NCBI GenBank assembly: GCA_947447375.1
Contig: CANFJB010000003.1
Span: 62,001 to 126,000 of the forward strand
DNA from: Bacteroidota bacterium
GTDB lineage: Bacteria > Bacteroidota > Bacteroidia > Flavobacteriales > Flavobacteriaceae
Length of the DNA stretch: 64,000 nt
Direction: 5' to 3'
Shown here: positions 28,817 to 37,795 of the stretch, piece after piece
Position numbering within the stretch: the stretch's first letter is position 1
How the letters are laid out: each line of letters begins with the position of its first letter
Notes under the pieces: model-generated
Told to the model about the DNA's origin: nothing
Database searches by the model: none
Seen by the model: the letters and a program-made list of their open reading frames with translations, nothing else
Position numbers and translations under genes: made by a program

Positions 28817-30259
28817 TTAACCAAATCTATTGATACTAACCAATATCGATTCTAATGATGGAGTAATTAGGTCTATTATAGGTTTTGGATACAAACCAAA
28901 AAAGAACAAAACCGCCACAATTATCGATAATGAAATTCCTTCATTCCAAGTAATGTCTGAAAATACTTTAGTATTTGTTTCTCCCAACATTGCTGTTTGA
29001 AACATCTTCAACATATAATAAGCTCCTAAAATAATAGTTGTACCACCTAAAACAGCATACCAAAGATTAATTTGAGAGATACTATAAAGAACTGTAAATT
29101 CACCAATAAAGTTAAATGTTGGAGGCAACGCTACCGAAGCCAAAACTAAAATCATGAAGAAAGAAGTAAATTTAGGCGCATGGGTGCGAATGCCACCAAG
29201 TTCAGTAATTGTATTGGTTTGGTACCTACGATTAATGATTTCAGCAGCAAGAAATAAACCTACAATTACAAATCCGTGAGCAATCATCTGAAGCACTGCT
29301 CCACGAACTCCGTCAAGTGTTAAGGTATATGCCCCAGCTGTAATTAATCCTACGTGTGCTAATGAAGAATAAGCCAATAGTCTTTTTAAATCTTTTTGGC
29401 GTAAAGCCACGATTGATCCATAAATAGTTCCTGCAATTCCAATTGCTACGAAAATATAAATATGAATTTTAGCCGTTAAAGGCGCAATCTGTAGTTGCCA
29501 ACGTAGTACACTGTATAATCCCATTTTCAACATAATCCCAGATAGCAACATGGTTCCTACCGTTGGTGATTTTTGATATACATTTGCTTGCCATGAATGA
29601 AAAGGAATTAATGGAATTTTGATTGCATAAGCTAAAAAGAAGGCTAGGAAAATCCAAAATTGTTCATTAATTGTAAGGTTCACCATAGCGAAATCTACCA
29701 ATAGGAAATTGTGTGTTTTGGTATATAAGTAAGCAAAAGCGGCCAACATAAATAGCGAACCTGCAATAGTATAAATGAAAAATTTAACTACCGCTTTTTT
29801 ACGTTCTTCGGCATCACCATTACCCCAAATTAGTGCAATAAAATAAATTGGAATTAAGGATAATTCCCAAAACATATAATATAAAATTCCGTCACCCGCT
29901 AAGAATGTTCCGCACATTGCAAAAGCCATAAACAAAATCAATGCATAAATAGTTTTGCTATTATTGAATTTGTTTGCAAAAGAGGAATAGATAATTATTG
30001 GTGTTAATGCTAGAGTTAAAATCACCATTGCCATTGCCAAACCGTCTGCTTCCAGAATCATGAAAACTTTTGGATTTGCAATCCAAGGACTTAAATAACT
30101 GATGTCGTAACCAATATTTAATCGGTTCAATAACATTAATGCATATCCGAAAATGGCTACACTAAAAAATAAGGCAACTTTTGAAGCTAATTTATCACCC
30201 GAAAAAAAGGTGGCTAGTGCGCCAACTAAAAGTAAAATTAAAAGTATCGATACATTCAT
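28817..30259 (-). CDS. nuoM: NADH-quinone oxidoreductase subunit M
   Basis: The protein of 480 residues is an antiporter-like membrane subunit of Complex I. Helix motifs FFIYTIAGSLFML, PLIPFHSWQANVYQKSPT and LLAYSSLAHVGLIT contain the channel lysines and histidines expected. It lies 7 bases after nuoL and 69 bases before nuoN in the operon direction. Confidence 0.95.
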   Translation of the reverse strand: MNVSILLILLLVGALATFFSGDKLASKVALFFSVAIFGYALMLLNRLNIGYDISYLSPWIANPKVFMILEADGLAMAMVILTLALTPIIIYSSFANKFNNSKTIYALILFMAFAMCGTFLAGDGILYYMFWELSLIPIYFIALIWGNGDAEERKKAVVKFFIYTIAGSLFMLAAFAYLYTKTHNFLLVDFAMVNLTINEQFWIFLAFFLAYAIKIPLIPFHSWQANVYQKSPTVGTMLLSGIMLKMGLYSVLRWQLQIAPLTAKIHIYIFVAIGIAGTIYGSIVALRQKDLKRLLAYSSLAHVGLITAGAYTLTLDGVRGAVLQMIAHGFVIVGLFLAAEIINRRYQTNTITELGGIRTHAPKFTSFFMILVLASVALPPTFNFIGEFTVLYSISQINLWYAVLGGTTIILGAYYMLKMFQTAMLGETNTKVFSDITWNEGISLSIIVAVLFFFGLYPKPIIDLITPSLESILVSINRFG

Positions 30260-30266
30260 AGTATAA

Positions 30267-32150
30267 TTATTGAGCTATAAATAAACAGGTTAATATCACG
30301 CAAACTCCCAAAACGAAAGCAAAAAGGTACAATCCAATACTTCCACTTTGAACTTTTCTTCCTTGGGTTCCAATTGCCTCTGTTGCTTTTCCAAAACCGA
30401 ATACGAATTTCGATAATCCGGTTTCAAGTGTGTCTCTAAAGAAACGAGAAGCAGCATTTAATGGGTTTACAATTAGCATTGCATAGGCTTCGTCTACATA
30501 ATATTTATTGTAAATTATTTTTGAAATACCAGTGATATTCTCATCCTCAGCTGGCAATTCACTTTTCTTAATGTATTTAATATAAGCAACTGTAATTCCA
30601 ACAATAGCTCCAACTAATGCAATTCCCATTAAAATATAGGAAGTAGAATTTAAAGCTTCTTCGTGACTTACTTTACTAATTATAGGTTTTAAATAGTGGT
30701 TCAACCAATTGCTTCCTGGGAAATTAATTAACCCACCAAAAGTAGCTAACAGTGCTAATACAATCAGTGGAATGGTGATCAATGAAGGAGATTCGTGTAA
30801 ATGACTTTTTTGGTGTTCAGTTCCTCTAAATTCTTTAAAGAACGTAAGATACATCAATCGGAACATGTAAAAAGCAGTCATAATAGAAGCAACTGAACCA
30901 ATAATCCATAGAGGCATATTCTCATGGAAAGCAGCCATTAATATTTCGTCTTTAGACCAAAAACCTGCAAAAGGGAATATTCCAGATATGGCCAATGAAG
31001 AAATTAACATGGTAATAAATGTAATAGGCATTACTTTTTTCAATCCTCCCATTTTACGCATGTCTTGTTCGCCATGAAGTGCGTGAATTACAGAACCTGA
31101 ACCTAAGAACAAACAAGCTTTGAAAAATGCATGGGTAATTACGTGGAAAACCGCTACCTGGTATGCGCCAAGCCCTAAAGCAAGGAACATTAATCCTAAT
31201 TGTGAAACGGTAGAGTAGGCCAAAACCTTTTTGATATCGTTTTGTAATAATCCTATTGTTGCCGCAACAAGTGCAGTGATTGCTCCAATTATGGCAATTA
31301 AGTTTTGAACGTCTGGTGCTAAATCAAACAAGAAGTTTAATCTTGTAATCATAAAAATACCTGCAGTTACCATCGTTGCAGCGTGAATTAAAGCTGAAAC
31401 TGGAGTAGGACCCGCCATCGCATCTGGCAACCAAGTATACAATGGAATTTGAGCTGATTTTCCTGTTGCACCAATAAACAAAGCAAAAGTCGCAATGCCA
31501 ACCCAAAATAGAGTAACATGATTAGTACCTTCTAAAATATGTTCATGAATTCCAATAAAATCGGCGGTATTGAATAAACTTGCAATGATAATAATTCCAA
31601 TAAGCAAACCTAAATCACCAATACGGTTCATGATGAATGCTTTTTTTGCGGCATCATTATAATCTTGGTTTTTATGCCAAAATCCAATTAGTAAATAAGA
31701 ACAAAGTCCAACACCTTCCCATCCGATAAACATAATCAGTAAATTACTACCCATTACAAGAGTAATCATGAAAAAGACAAACAGATTTAAATAGGCGAAA
31801 AATTTGTGTAAGTTTTCATCGTCGTGCATGTAACTGATAGAATACATATGAATTAACGAACCTATTCCAGTTACAAATAATAACCATAATAGTGATAATT
31901 GGTCCAAAAGGAAACCAAATTTTACACTGAAATTGCTGAATTTAATCCAATCAAATAAGTTAATTACAATGGCTTGGTGCGTTTCATTTACTTTAAGAAA
32001 AAAGAAAATTGAAACAACAAAAGAAATCACAACTGTAAGAGTTCCGATAGTTCCAGAAAGTGTTTTTCCAATTTTTTTCCCAAAGAAAACATTGAATAAA
32101 AACCCTATAAAAGGGGATAATAGTAAGACTAAAGCTAAATTGGTATCCAT
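30267..32150 (-). CDS. nuoL: NADH-quinone oxidoreductase subunit L
   Basis: The 627-residue distal membrane subunit of Complex I carries the antiporter core (MNRIGDLGLLIG, PLYTWLPDAMAGPTPVSALIHAAT, abbreviated here to its key parts) and a C-terminal extension with the lateral helix and a last hydrophobic segment. Length is normal. It follows nuoK after 4 bases. Confidence 0.95.
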   Translation of the reverse strand: MDTNLALVLLLSPFIGFLFNVFFGKKIGKTLSGTIGTLTVVISFVVSIFFFLKVNETHQAIVINLFDWIKFSNFSVKFGFLLDQLSLLWLLFVTGIGSLIHMYSISYMHDDENLHKFFAYLNLFVFFMITLVMGSNLLIMFIGWEGVGLCSYLLIGFWHKNQDYNDAAKKAFIMNRIGDLGLLIGIIIIASLFNTADFIGIHEHILEGTNHVTLFWVGIATFALFIGATGKSAQIPLYTWLPDAMAGPTPVSALIHAATMVTAGIFMITRLNFLFDLAPDVQNLIAIIGAITALVAATIGLLQNDIKKVLAYSTVSQLGLMFLALGLGAYQVAVFHVITHAFFKACLFLGSGSVIHALHGEQDMRKMGGLKKVMPITFITMLISSLAISGIFPFAGFWSKDEILMAAFHENMPLWIIGSVASIMTAFYMFRLMYLTFFKEFRGTEHQKSHLHESPSLITIPLIVLALLATFGGLINFPGSNWLNHYLKPIISKVSHEEALNSTSYILMGIALVGAIVGITVAYIKYIKKSELPAEDENITGISKIIYNKYYVDEAYAMLIVNPLNAASRFFRDTLETGLSKFVFGFGKATEAIGTQGRKVQSGSIGLYLFAFVLGVCVILTCLFIAQ

Positions 32151-32154
32151 TAAA

Positions 32155-32475
32155 TTATCCTTTTAAATTTTTTAAATTATCGATATCAATCGAACCTAAA
32201 TTTCTAAATATTGAAACCAATATTGCCAATCCTACAGCAACTTCAGCCGCCGCAACAGCCATTGAGAAGAATACAAAAACCTGTCCTTGGGCATCTTGGT
32301 GATAAGTTGAAAAGGCTACAAAAAGCAAATTCACCGCATTTAGCATGATCTCAATCGACATAAATACGATAATGGCATTTCGTCTGTACAATACTCCAAA
32401 TACTCCAATACTAAAAAGTATCACAGCAAGGAAAATATAGTTTTCAATCCCTATTTGATTTAAAACATTGTTCAT
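32155..32475 (-). CDS. nuoK: NADH-quinone oxidoreductase subunit K
   Basis: The 106-residue protein has three membrane helices with the glutamates of the proton path in [12 protein letters not shown] and [12 protein letters not shown]. It is 1 base from nuoJ and 4 from nuoL. Confidence 0.95.
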   Translation of the reverse strand: MNNVLNQIGIENYIFLAVILFSIGVFGVLYRRNAIIVFMSIEIMLNAVNLLFVAFSTYHQDAQGQVFVFFSMAVAAAEVAVGLAILVSIFRNLGSIDIDNLKNLKG

Positions 32476-32476
32476 A

Positions 32477-32989
32477 TTATTTTTGTATTTTTTCTTTCTT
32501 AGACAATAAAACGGTACCTATCATAGCTACTAAAAGCAAAATGGATGCAAATTCAAACGGCACCATATATTCGTTTAGTAAAACGTTTCCTAACTTATTA
32601 ATAGATTGAAAATCTTCACCAGTTGCATCATATTCTCCCATAATTGGTTTAGAATTCACAAAAAGGGCGATTAAAATAGCACAAGTTAAACCGAACAAAA
32701 CGATAGCGCCCAAACGGGTTACACGAGGTTTATGAACTTCATTTTCTTTGTTCAAATTCATTAACATGATCGTAAACAGGAATAGAATCATAATCGCTCC
32801 AGAATAGACTATAATATGAACAACAGCCAAAAACTGAGAATTCAATAATAGGTAATGACCTGCAATTGAGAAAAAGCAAATCACCAAATAGATAGCACTA
32901 TGAATTGGGTTTTTAGTGAAAACCGTCAAAAAAGCGGTCGATAAAGTTATCGCTGCTAATACACAAAATATAATTAGAAATGGAGTCAT
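32477..32989 (-). CDS. nuoJ: NADH-quinone oxidoreductase subunit J
   Basis: The 170-residue protein has five membrane helices, with the characteristic [20 protein letters not shown] segment in helix 3. It couples quinone reduction to proton pumping with NuoA/K/H. Its ATG overlaps the nuoI stop codon by one base, a sign of translational coupling. Confidence 0.94.
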   Translation of the reverse strand: MTPFLIIFCVLAAITLSTAFLTVFTKNPIHSAIYLVICFFSIAGHYLLLNSQFLAVVHIIVYSGAIMILFLFTIMLMNLNKENEVHKPRVTRLGAIVLFGLTCAILIALFVNSKPIMGEYDATGEDFQSINKLGNVLLNEYMVPFEFASILLLVAMIGTVLLSKKEKIQK

Positions 32990-33534
32990 TAGTTGGCGTT
33001 GTTAAGTTGAGCGTTTTGCATAGCAACGTCCAAAGGCATCACTAAGCGATCTTTTCCAAAAATAAAATCTTCTCTTTCGTAGCTTGCAGGAACCAATTCC
33101 TTAGAAATAGTAAGGTAAATTGCATCTTTCGGACACGCTTCCTCACACAATCCACAGAAAATGCAACGCAACATATTGATTTCATAAATCGAAGCATATT
33201 TTTCCTCACGATACAAATGCATCTCGTTGGCTTTGCGTTCTTCCGCCTTCATTGTAATAGCTTCTGCTGGGCACGACAATGCGCACAAACCACAAGCAGT
33301 ACAATTTTCACGACCGAGTTCGTCGCGTTTCAACATGTGCTGACCACGATAAACAGGGCTCATTTCTCGAACTTGCTCTGGATATTGAATCGTTACTTTT
33401 CTGCGAAACAAGTGTTTGATTGTAATAAACAAACCTTTAATTATCGCAAGCAAATACATGCTTTCCAAAAAAGTCATTTTCTTGTTAGAAACTTCCTTTT
33501 TTCTTCCCGATAAGGAGATACTTTGTATTGACAT
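32989..33534 (-). CDS. nuoI: NADH-quinone oxidoreductase subunit I (two 4Fe-4S clusters)
   Basis: The protein of about 181 residues carries two ferredoxin-type cluster motifs, CTACGLCALSCP and CIFCGLCEEACP, which hold clusters N6a/N6b and pass electrons toward the quinone. The ATG at 33534 is chosen; an in-frame start at 33576 would translate part of the dispersed structured repeat that fills the gap after nuoH. With the ATG at 33534, the A-rich 3' tail of that repeat forms the ribosome-binding region. Confidence 0.93.
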   Translation of the reverse strand: MSIQSISLSGRKKEVSNKKMTFLESMYLLAIIKGLFITIKHLFRRKVTIQYPEQVREMSPVYRGQHMLKRDELGRENCTACGLCALSCPAEAITMKAEERKANEMHLYREEKYASIYEINMLRCIFCGLCEEACPKDAIYLTISKELVPASYEREDFIFGKDRLVMPLDVAMQNAQLNNAN

Positions 33535-33540
33535 TTTTAT

Positions 33541-33621
33541 TTTTTTTTTGAAGCTTAATCCTGCTTTCCGTTTCAATCCACGCTAAAAAGCGTGGGATTT
33601 ACACTGCAATCAGGGCTAGGA
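33541..33621 (-). repeat. Dispersed structured element, copy A (short form)
   Basis: Read on the minus strand, the element starts TCCTAGCCCTGA and ends GGAAAGCAGGATTAAGCT, followed by an A run. A hairpin in the middle has the stem CACGC/GCGTG with loop TTTTTA, extended by AATC/GATT and one bulged C. The ends can pair too (AGC with GCT, CCTG with CAGG). It lies 14 bases after the nuoH stop and 6 bases before the nuoI ATG, in the sense direction. A longer copy is at 53789-53912. I recall similar sequences between genes in other flavobacteria. Confidence 0.8.
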
Positions 33622-33635
33622 CTTTTCGTATTTAA

Positions 33636-34691
33636 TTAAAATCCTAAATAAGCAATTATTTCGTGTCTTAAAATTACAATTCCTGTAATCATAATATTCA
33701 CAATTGATAAAGGAATCAAAATTCTCCATCCCAAATTCATCAATTGATCGTATCTAAATCTTGGAATTGTCCATCTTACCCACATATAGAAAAATATGAA
33801 TCCACAAATTTTTATAAATAAGGCTACAATTCCTAATACATTGGCAATATTCACTCCCCAATTTTCAACCGCCCAACTCATTCCAGGATAATTATAACCA
33901 CCGAAGAATAAAACCGCTAAAATAGTAGAAGAGATAAACATATTCGCATATTCAGCAAATAAGTAGAATCCCATTTTCATGGAAGAATATTCTGTGTGAT
34001 ATCCACCTATTAACTCGGTTTCACATTCTGCTAAATCAAATGGTGTTCTGTTGGTTTCTGCAAATGCACAAATTAAAAAGATTAAAAACGATAACGGTTG
34101 GTAAAAAACATTCCAGTTCATTCCTTCCTGTTGAGCCGAGATTTCTCTTAAACTCAATGTTCCTGTCATCATTAATAATGCAATTATCGAAAGCCCCATC
34201 GCAACTTCATAAGAAATCATTTGCGAAGCAGCACGGATAGCTCCAATCAATGAAAATTTATTATTGGAAGCCCAACCTCCAATCATAATTCCATAAACTC
34301 CTACTGAAACTACTGCAAAAACATATAAAACAGCTACATTTATATCAGTAGCTTGAAGTAAAATATCTCTACCAAAAAGGTGTAGTTTATCTCCCCATGG
34401 AATTACAGCACTAGTCATTAATGCCGTACTCATTGCAATTGCTGGGCCAACTATAAATAGGAATTTATTAGGTGTGTTTGGCTCAAATTCTTCTTTAGAA
34501 AATAATTTTAATCCATCGGCAAGCGGTTGGAATAATCCAAGTGGACCCGCTCTGTTAGGACCAACCCTGTCTTGCAACCAAGCAGCCACTTTACGCTCTG
34601 CCCAAGTAGAATACATTGCCATCAACATCGTAATTGCAAAAACAACTAAAATGATGACACTTTTTTCGATTATAATAGTATTATCCATCAT
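33636..34691 (-). CDS. nuoH: NADH-quinone oxidoreductase subunit H
   Basis: The 351-residue protein has eight or nine membrane helices and forms the quinone pocket with NuoB/D. Conserved segments are AAWLQDRVGPNRAGPLGLFQ, ETNRTPFDLAECETELIGGY (end of helix 5 and loop) and FMWVRWTIPRFRYDQLM-like C-terminal sequence. The start is ATG-ATG, so 34688 is equally possible. It starts directly after the nuoG stop codon. Confidence 0.95.
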   Translation of the reverse strand: MMDNTIIIEKSVIILVVFAITMLMAMYSTWAERKVAAWLQDRVGPNRAGPLGLFQPLADGLKLFSKEEFEPNTPNKFLFIVGPAIAMSTALMTSAVIPWGDKLHLFGRDILLQATDINVAVLYVFAVVSVGVYGIMIGGWASNNKFSLIGAIRAASQMISYEVAMGLSIIALLMMTGTLSLREISAQQEGMNWNVFYQPLSFLIFLICAFAETNRTPFDLAECETELIGGYHTEYSSMKMGFYLFAEYANMFISSTILAVLFFGGYNYPGMSWAVENWGVNIANVLGIVALFIKICGFIFFYMWVRWTIPRFRYDQLMNLGWRILIPLSIVNIMITGIVILRHEIIAYLGF

Positions 34692-35735
34692 CTAAAGATT
34701 ACCTTTTTGAAATTCTTGTTCTTCCTCTTTGCTCAATGGCACCTCTGGCATACTGATTTTTTTACGATCTTGGTCTCTTCCTTTAAGGATTCCCACTTCC
34801 GTAGCAATATGAACTGGTTGTAATTTTCTGTTGTATTTGTTTTGATTGATCACAGAATCTTTTTCAAATTTTCTAGGTCCTTCAATTACCCAATCAGATA
34901 CTTCTTTATGATCAAAACGACATCCGTTGCAAATGAATTCTTCTACTTCATGGTACTCGTCTTTTCTTCCTGTTACTCTTTGAATTTCGTCACCAAACAT
35001 CCAAACAGTAGTTTTTCCACAACATTTATCGCAATCTCTGTGGGCATTATAAGGTTTGTTAAACCAAACTCTCGATTTGAATCGGAAGGTTTTATCAGTT
35101 AAAGCACCTACAGGACAAACGTCTATCATGTTTCCAGAAAATTCGTTGTCAATCGCTTTTGATATACAAGTTGAAATATTAGAATGATCGCCTCTGTCCA
35201 TAACACCGTGAACACGATTGTCTGTCAATTGATCGGCAACCATTACGCAACGGTAACAAAGGATACAACGATTCATGTGCAATTGAATATTTGGACCAAT
35301 ATCTTCAGGTTCGAAAGTTCTTTTTTCTTCTATGTATCCCGTTTCTGATTTTCCGTGTTTGAAACTTAAATTTTGCAAATCACATTCTCCCGCCTGATCA
35401 CAAACTGGGCAATCTAAAGGGTGATTGATCAATAAAAATTCCGTTACCGATTTTCTCGCTTCCGTTACTCTTTCAGATGAGGTACTGTTTACTTCCATAC
35501 CGTCCTGACATCCTGTTACACAAGAAGCCACTAATTTTGGCATCGGTCTTGGATCTGCTTCGCTACCTTTTGCTACTTCAACTAAACAACAACGGCATTT
35601 TCCGCCGCTTCCTTTTAGTTTTGAATAATAGCACATTGCTGGAGGAACACTCTCTCCACCAATCATACGCGCAGCTTGCAGGATTGTTGTTCCTGGTTCT
35701 ACTTCAATCGCTTGACCATCTATAGTTACTTTCAT
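34692..35735 (-). CDS. nuoG: NuoG-like Fe-S subunit, short form lacking the molybdopterin domain
   Basis: The protein has about 347 residues against roughly 700-900 for usual NuoG. The N-terminal 2Fe-2S domain (MCYYSKLKGSGGKCRCC), the His-Cys3 4Fe-4S region (HPLDCPVCDQAGECDLQ) and the CILCYRCVMVAD plus CPVGAL cluster motif are intact. A remnant Fe4S4 region with CDKCC and CNGC follows, then a short charged tail. The large inactive molybdopterin-like domain is missing. The ATG at 35735 starts MKVTIDGQ; the upstream in-frame start would run through a repeat spacer. nuoH follows at once, so this is not a frameshift. Confidence 0.88.
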   Translation of the reverse strand: MKVTIDGQAIEVEPGTTILQAARMIGGESVPPAMCYYSKLKGSGGKCRCCLVEVAKGSEADPRPMPKLVASCVTGCQDGMEVNSTSSERVTEARKSVTEFLLINHPLDCPVCDQAGECDLQNLSFKHGKSETGYIEEKRTFEPEDIGPNIQLHMNRCILCYRCVMVADQLTDNRVHGVMDRGDHSNISTCISKAIDNEFSGNMIDVCPVGALTDKTFRFKSRVWFNKPYNAHRDCDKCCGKTTVWMFGDEIQRVTGRKDEYHEVEEFICNGCRFDHKEVSDWVIEGPRKFEKDSVINQNKYNRKLQPVHIATEVGILKGRDQDRKKISMPEVPLSKEEEQEFQKGNL

Positions 35736-35812
35736 AATATTGGTTGTTGGTTGTTGGTTGTTGGTTGTTAGTTTTAGAAATCCATTAACTATCAACCATC
35801 AACTATCAACTT
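35736..35812 (-). repeat. Low-complexity spacer between nuoF and nuoG
   Basis: In the operon direction the gap holds a GTTGATAGTTGATGGTTGAT tract followed by an AACAACC tandem tract up to the nuoG ATG. GTTG and CAAC words can pair, so a hairpin in the leader is possible. Confidence 0.6.
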
Positions 35813-37180
35813 TTAAACTGTTAATTTAGAAACCAAGTGTTTTACCTTTTCGAAAGGCTCTGCCACAAAGTGATCTCTATTTTTTATTTTTTCTGGGAAT
35901 CGAATATGGTATTCAAACTCCTCTCTAAAGTGACGTATTGCAGAAGCCACTGGCCAAGCTGCAGCATCACCTAACGGACAAATGGTATTACCTTCAATTT
36001 TACTTTGAATACTCAAAAGCAAATCGATATCTTCCTCACGACCATGACCGTTTTCAATTCGGTGCAGTACTTTTTCCATCCATCCCGTACCTTCACGGCA
36101 AGGAGAACATTGTCCGCAACTTTCGTGGTGGTAAAATCTTGAAAAATTCCATGTATTTCTAACCATACAAGAAGTATCATTGTAAACAATAAAACCTCCT
36201 GATCCTAACATGGAACCAGATACAAATCCACCGTCGCTTAATGATTCGTAGGTCATTAATCGGTCTTCCCCATTTGCTGTTTTATAAATTAAATCAGCTG
36301 GTAAAACGGGAACAGAACTTCCTCCAGGCACAAATGCTTTTAAGGGACGATCCGAACTCATACCGCCTAAATATTCATCAGAATTCATGAATTCGTAAAC
36401 ACTTAATCCCAATTCAATTTCGTAAACGCCAGGATTTTTGATGTGTCCTGAAGCTGAAATTAATTTGGTTCCTGTAGAACGTCCAATACCAATTTTAGCA
36501 TAATCTTCACCTGAATTATTGATAATCCAAGGCACAGCAGCAATAGTTTCTACATTGTTTACCACTGTTGGATTGGCCCAAAGACCTGAAATCGCAGGGA
36601 ATGGAGGCTTGATTCTAGGATTTCCTCTTTTTCCTTCCAATGATTCAATCAATGCCGTTTCTTCACCACAGATATAAGCTCCAGCTCCAACTTGAACATA
36701 CAATTCCAAATCGTAACCCGATCCTAATATATTTTTCCCTAACCAACCTGCCGCTTTTGCTTCGGCGATGGCTCTTTCTAATATTTTGTATACCCACATG
36801 TATTCTCCACGAATATAGATGTAGGATAAATTGGCACCCAACGCAAAACTTGAGGTTATCATTCCTTCAATTAAAAGGTGAGGAATGTACTCCATCAAAT
36901 AACGATCTTTGAACGTTCCCGGTTCTGATTCGTCAGCGTTGCAAACTAAATGTCTTGGTTTTCCAGATTTTTTATCAATGAAACTCCATTTCATTCCTGC
37001 TGGAAATCCTGCTCCACCACGACCACGAAGTCCCGAAGTTTTCACTTCTTCAACTACTTCGTCAGGAGTCATTTTTTTTATCGCTTTTTCCACAGAAGCA
37101 TAACCACCATTTTGACGGTAAACTTCATAAGTGCGAATTCCCGGAACATTAATTTTGTCTAATAATATTTTTTGTGACAT
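35813..37180 (-). CDS. nuoF: NADH-quinone oxidoreductase subunit F
   Basis: The protein of about 455 residues binds NADH, FMN and the N3 4Fe-4S cluster. Motifs are LRGRGGAGFPAGMKW (FMN/NADH), CNADESEPGTFKDR, and ESCGQCSPCREG plus NTICPLGDA for the cluster. The start MSQKILL at 37180 leaves one base after the nuoE stop; the longer frame to 37225 would overlap nuoE and is less likely. Confidence 0.95.
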   Translation of the reverse strand: MSQKILLDKINVPGIRTYEVYRQNGGYASVEKAIKKMTPDEVVEEVKTSGLRGRGGAGFPAGMKWSFIDKKSGKPRHLVCNADESEPGTFKDRYLMEYIPHLLIEGMITSSFALGANLSYIYIRGEYMWVYKILERAIAEAKAAGWLGKNILGSGYDLELYVQVGAGAYICGEETALIESLEGKRGNPRIKPPFPAISGLWANPTVVNNVETIAAVPWIINNSGEDYAKIGIGRSTGTKLISASGHIKNPGVYEIELGLSVYEFMNSDEYLGGMSSDRPLKAFVPGGSSVPVLPADLIYKTANGEDRLMTYESLSDGGFVSGSMLGSGGFIVYNDTSCMVRNTWNFSRFYHHESCGQCSPCREGTGWMEKVLHRIENGHGREEDIDLLLSIQSKIEGNTICPLGDAAAWPVASAIRHFREEFEYHIRFPEKIKNRDHFVAEPFEKVKHLVSKLTV

Positions 37181-37181
37181 A

Positions 37182-37712
37182 TTATTTATCGTGTAACGTA
37201 ATTTTATCTTCTTTACAATCAACAATCAATTGATCGATTTTTTCTTTTGTAAGGTGTTCTTTATAGAAATCTCCTAATTGCATCATTGGAGCATAACCAC
37301 AAGCGCCTAAGCATTCTACACCACGAACCTCAAAAAGTCCGTCTGCAGTTGGTTCACCCACTTTTACACCTAATTTATTGCAAGTGTAATCCATCAAATC
37401 CTCCACACCATTCAAACAACAAGGTGAAGTTTGGCAAAATTCAAACATGTATTTTCCAATTGGTCTTTGGTTGTACATTGTATAAAAAGAAACCACTTCA
37501 TAAACTTCAACAGGTTTAATATGAAGAATTTCGGCTACTTTATCCATTAATTCTATACTTAACCAATTGTCATGAGCATCTTGAACTTCATGCAAAACTG
37601 GCAATAAAGCCGATTTTCTCTTTTCTTCAGGATAATGACTGATCAACTCATTGATGCGAGTCATCAAAGCATCAGTGATATTAATTTCTTGTTTGTAATG
37701 TGTATGTTCCAT
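37182..37712 (-). CDS. nuoE: NADH-quinone oxidoreductase subunit E
   Basis: The 176-residue thioredoxin-fold protein holds the N1a 2Fe-2S cluster; its four ligands are in CQTSPC and, about 36 residues later, CLGAC. It forms the NADH-input module with NuoF and NuoG. Confidence 0.95.
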   Translation of the reverse strand: MEHTHYKQEINITDALMTRINELISHYPEEKRKSALLPVLHEVQDAHDNWLSIELMDKVAEILHIKPVEVYEVVSFYTMYNQRPIGKYMFEFCQTSPCCLNGVEDLMDYTCNKLGVKVGEPTADGLFEVRGVECLGACGYAPMMQLGDFYKEHLTKEKIDQLIVDCKEDKITLHDK

Positions 37713-37795
37713 TTTTTATTATTTTGAATTCTGAATTTTAAGTTTGAAATGAAAGTGATTCATTTATAATTTATAATTCAAAATTTATAATTTTT
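37713..37795 (-). repeat. Low-complexity AT spacer between nuoD and nuoE
   Basis: In the operon direction it reads as repeats of AATTATAAATT and AATTTTGAATT words up to the nuoE ATG. No gene fits. Confidence 0.55.

Noticed and set aside
33535-33576. Longer nuoI start
   Set aside because: It would translate through the 3' part of the structured repeat; the conserved protein starts at the ATG at 33534.
34692-35735. Short nuoG as a frameshift or assembly error
   Set aside because: nuoH begins directly after the stop, no remnant of the missing domain is seen in any frame, and short forms are familiar in this group.
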